A program made the translations under genes and the position numbers. 64,000 nt of DNA from Chloroflexota bacterium (GTDB lineage Bacteria; Chloroflexota; Anaerolineae; Anaerolineales; E44-bin32): NCBI GenBank assembly GCA_022561215.1, contig JADFRQ010000007.1, positions 1 to 64,000 on the forward strand, written 5' to 3'. The notes under the pieces were generated by a model, which worked only from the letters and a program-made list of their open reading frames with translations, was not told the DNA's origin and searched no databases. Below, in pieces: positions 62,356 to 64,000 of this stretch. Within the stretch, counting starts at the first letter, position 1. Each line of letters begins with the position of its first letter.

Positions 62356-63477
62356 TTAGTGAATTGCCGGCTCAACCTGAATTTTATTTTTAATTGCTCG
62401 CTCGCCGAATTGATGCAAGAAAGCTCTTGATCTTAGTGTGTTTTCTCGCCATGTAGGATGCTGGTCGAAGGTTTTGCGTGCCGCCAAGCCGATTTGCGCC
62501 AGCGCATCGCGGTTGCGGCAGAGATCGCGGATGGTTCTGGCAAGCTGCGTGTAGTCGCCTGGCGTGATGAGATAGCCGTTGATCTTGTGTTGAATAAATT
62601 CAGATGCACCACCCGCGGAAGAGGCGATCACGGCTAGCCCAAACCCCATCGCTTCCAAATAGGCGATGCCATAGCCCTCATAAAGTGATGGGATGACAAG
62701 TACATGCTGCTCGGCAAGCAAATTGGCAATGGAACCACTGGATTTGGAACCCAAAAGCTTTACACGCTCTACCAGCCCATAGCGTGCAATCGCTTGCTTG
62801 ATTTTCTTGGTATATGTTAAGTTCACACGATCATCACCGACAATCTGCAGCTGCCAAGGTTCTGCATGCAGCTCCGCCAGAGCTTGCAGGAGGACATGCA
62901 ATCCTTTGCGCGGAATCAGATTGCCCAAGAAGAGAAGCTTAAGCTCGCCCTCGCTCTGAGCGCGCTCCAAGATTTGATCTGTGTTATTCCTTGGATTTAA
63001 GTGGTCTCCGGCGGGAAGTGAAACCAGCGATGGCTTCTGAGAGCCCACCAAGGATTCGACGCTCTCTTTCGTGCTCTGACTATTAAATACGAAGCCATCG
63101 ACATGTTTAAGATATTGCAGCTCAACCAAGCGGTAAAACCAATTCAAGGCAAGCGAATTGGGTTCGCTCGAACGCAGGTGATGAACGATGGAAATAATTG
63201 GAAATTCGCCCGCAGCCTTGAGCCGTTGGTTGAGAATAAAGAGCGAAGGATGGTTTAATTCATCTTGCAGAAGGAGATCGATCGAATGTCGTCGAAGGTC
63301 CCAGATTAGCGAGCTTGAAAAGTTATGTGCGAGATTGCGCCAATAGCCGTGTGAATTAATGGAGAAAACTGTAACCTGGTCGCCTGAATTTCTCAGATGA
63401 CGTACCAGCATGCGATCATATAAATATCCCCCAGTTTGTATGTCGAGATCGCCATAAATGAGCAGTCCGATCTTCAT
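62356..63477 (-). CDS. GT4-family glycosyltransferase
   Basis: This retaining glycosyltransferase (373 aa, GT-B fold) has LLFLGNLIPRKGLHVLLQAL and the donor-binding E-x7-E in PSLYEGYGIAYLEAMGFG. The N-terminal GGYLYDRMLVRHLRNSGDQV is the acceptor side. The sugar donor and acceptor are not predictable; its neighbours suggest a lipid or small-molecule acceptor. The ATG overlaps the QueD-like stop (ATGA, 63474-63477). The downstream membrane protein and methyltransferase complete the unit. Confidence 0.9.
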   Translation of the reverse strand: MKIGLLIYGDLDIQTGGYLYDRMLVRHLRNSGDQVTVFSINSHGYWRNLAHNFSSSLIWDLRRHSIDLLLQDELNHPSLFILNQRLKAAGEFPIISIVHHLRSSEPNSLALNWFYRLVELQYLKHVDGFVFNSQSTKESVESLVGSQKPSLVSLPAGDHLNPRNNTDQILERAQSEGELKLLFLGNLIPRKGLHVLLQALAELHAEPWQLQIVGDDRVNLTYTKKIKQAIARYGLVERVKLLGSKSSGSIANLLAEQHVLVIPSLYEGYGIAYLEAMGFGLAVIASSAGGASEFIQHKINGYLITPGDYTQLARTIRDLCRNRDALAQIGLAARKTFDQHPTWRENTLRSRAFLHQFGERAIKNKIQVEPAIH

Positions 63478-63854
63478 TTAAGCTCCTGAATGTACTCAGC
63501 CCAGGCGATCTCGTCTTCCCATAATCGAAGCGTCAGGGACTTGACATTTGTACTTTCGTAGGGGGCAGCAAAAGTTAAACAAAAGATACGAGCAAAATTT
63601 TCGATACTGGGGTTAAGGCCCGCGAATTCTGCCAAATCATTAAGCGTGAGATCACGGTAGCGTTTGATCAGCGAATTAAGATGATCTTCCAACTTTACAA
63701 TATCCACGAGATAACCATGCTCATTTAATACTTGGCCTTCAAGCCTAATTTCCACCTTATAGCTGTGAGAATGAAGATCGTTTTCAGGCCCCCAATCCTC
63801 GCCCACAAGAAAATGCTGGGCGACGAAGGATCGCCGCAAACCTAATGCGTACAT
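63474..63854 (-). CDS. QueD/PTPS-family protein lacking the usual Cys
   Basis: This T-fold protein (126 aa) resembles 6-pyruvoyltetrahydropterin synthase/6-carboxytetrahydropterin synthase. The zinc ligands are His14 region (FVAQHFL) and the two His of HSHSYKVEI. The catalytic Glu is likely in LWEDEIAWAEY. The family CxxxHGH motif has no Cys here (ENDLHSHSY), so it probably does not carry out the standard reaction in the standard way. It is first in a minus-strand unit with GT4, membrane protein and methyltransferase genes; queuosine genes are not seen. Confidence 0.82.
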   Translation of the reverse strand: MYALGLRRSFVAQHFLVGEDWGPENDLHSHSYKVEIRLEGQVLNEHGYLVDIVKLEDHLNSLIKRYRDLTLNDLAEFAGLNPSIENFARIFCLTFAAPYESTNVKSLTLRLWEDEIAWAEYIQELK

Positions 63855-63961
63855 AGTTTCTGCCCTATCTTCGCAAGAGTGTGGTCGCCAATTCGGTTAG
63901 TAAGTAGAAACGCAAAAGACAAGGAAAAGTTGCGCGCTAAACGCAGCCGGATCACAGGCTT

Positions 63962-64000
63962 TTAGCTCTCATAGCGCAGCAGAACCTGGATTGTTTTCGC
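63962..64000 (-). CDS. Possible C-terminal end of an upstream gene
   Basis: The reverse strand at the window edge reads AKTIQVLLRYES then TAA. It could be the end of a gene that enters from beyond 64000, for example a dehydrogenase, since such ends are common. Twelve codons are too few to decide. Confidence 0.25.
   Translation of the reverse strand, partial: AKTIQVLLRYES

Noticed and set aside
1..64000. tRNA, rRNA, CRISPR array, prophage
   Set aside because: No cloverleaf, rRNA-like stretch, direct-repeat array or phage structural gene was recognised on either strand.

Overview
The window looks like a chromosomal segment of a Chloroflexota bacterium, most likely Anaerolineae-like. This is inference from style: membrane-anchored zinc-ribbon proteins, a TP-rich RodZ-like tail, a Rieske/cytochrome b/cytochrome c set followed by a cytochrome c maturation operon, LCP and ABC-F genes, and dispersed palindromic repeats. 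No rRNA, tRNA, CRISPR array, prophage or intact IS was recognised. Many starts are GTG or TTG, and several promoters have good sigma70-like boxes. Layout: (1) 1-14630, respiration and haem chemistry. An RNase D gene (minus, cut by the window edge) diverges from a quinol-oxidising module (Rieske, fused cytochrome b6/subunit IV, dihaem cytochrome c) that ends at a strong terminator. After two low-content gaps comes a full System I cytochrome c maturation operon, ccmE-F-H-G, a CcmI-like zinc-ribbon protein, a dihaem lipoprotein, ccmA-B-C and a 53-codon ccmD-like gene. Its CcmE has Cys in place of the haem-binding His (CXXXY). Zinc ribbons and CcmI-like helical segments are shuffled among three proteins of this region. 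(2) 14631-25300, a decayed zone. A universal stress protein, a TauE/SafE permease, a HerA-like ATPase and an MFS transporter are broken by frameshifts, in-frame stops or internal deletion, interspersed with intact mutS2, tag and a phospholipase D-like gene. (3) 25300-31450, mostly minus strand: tsaD with a BNR-repeat protein and a MoaD-like protein, an M24 peptidase, and selA preceded by a small membrane protein. (4) 31450-39900: ABC-F ATPase, LCP transferase, an SDR with an altered active site, then a minus-strand run of PAP2 phosphatase, alkyltransferase-like protein, MFS transporter, nitrilase remnant and degenerate Lgt homologue. (5) 39900-50030: GNAT proteins, an NfeD/slipin locus with a frameshift, bL9 with a long acidic tail, RodZ-like, RimO, MoaA, HAD phosphatase, and a candidate attenuator or sRNA ahead of a SWIM zinc-finger protein. 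(6) 50030-64000: flippase plus FAD oxidoreductase, M29 aminopeptidase, a large broken hybrid histidine kinase with receiver domain, and a probable lipid/glycan cluster (CDP-alcohol phosphatidyltransferase, methyltransferase, membrane protein, GT4 glycosyltransferase, QueD-like protein). Six coding loci need one or more frameshift or stop corrections to read as their families do, while large housekeeping genes such as mutS2, ccmF and the ABC-F gene are intact. This favours real gene decay over uniform base-calling error, but reads would be needed to decide. Three dispersed repeat types (a GTCATTCTGAG palindrome, a two-hairpin element and a GGGCGA/TCGCCC palindrome) and one MITE-like insertion lie between genes.
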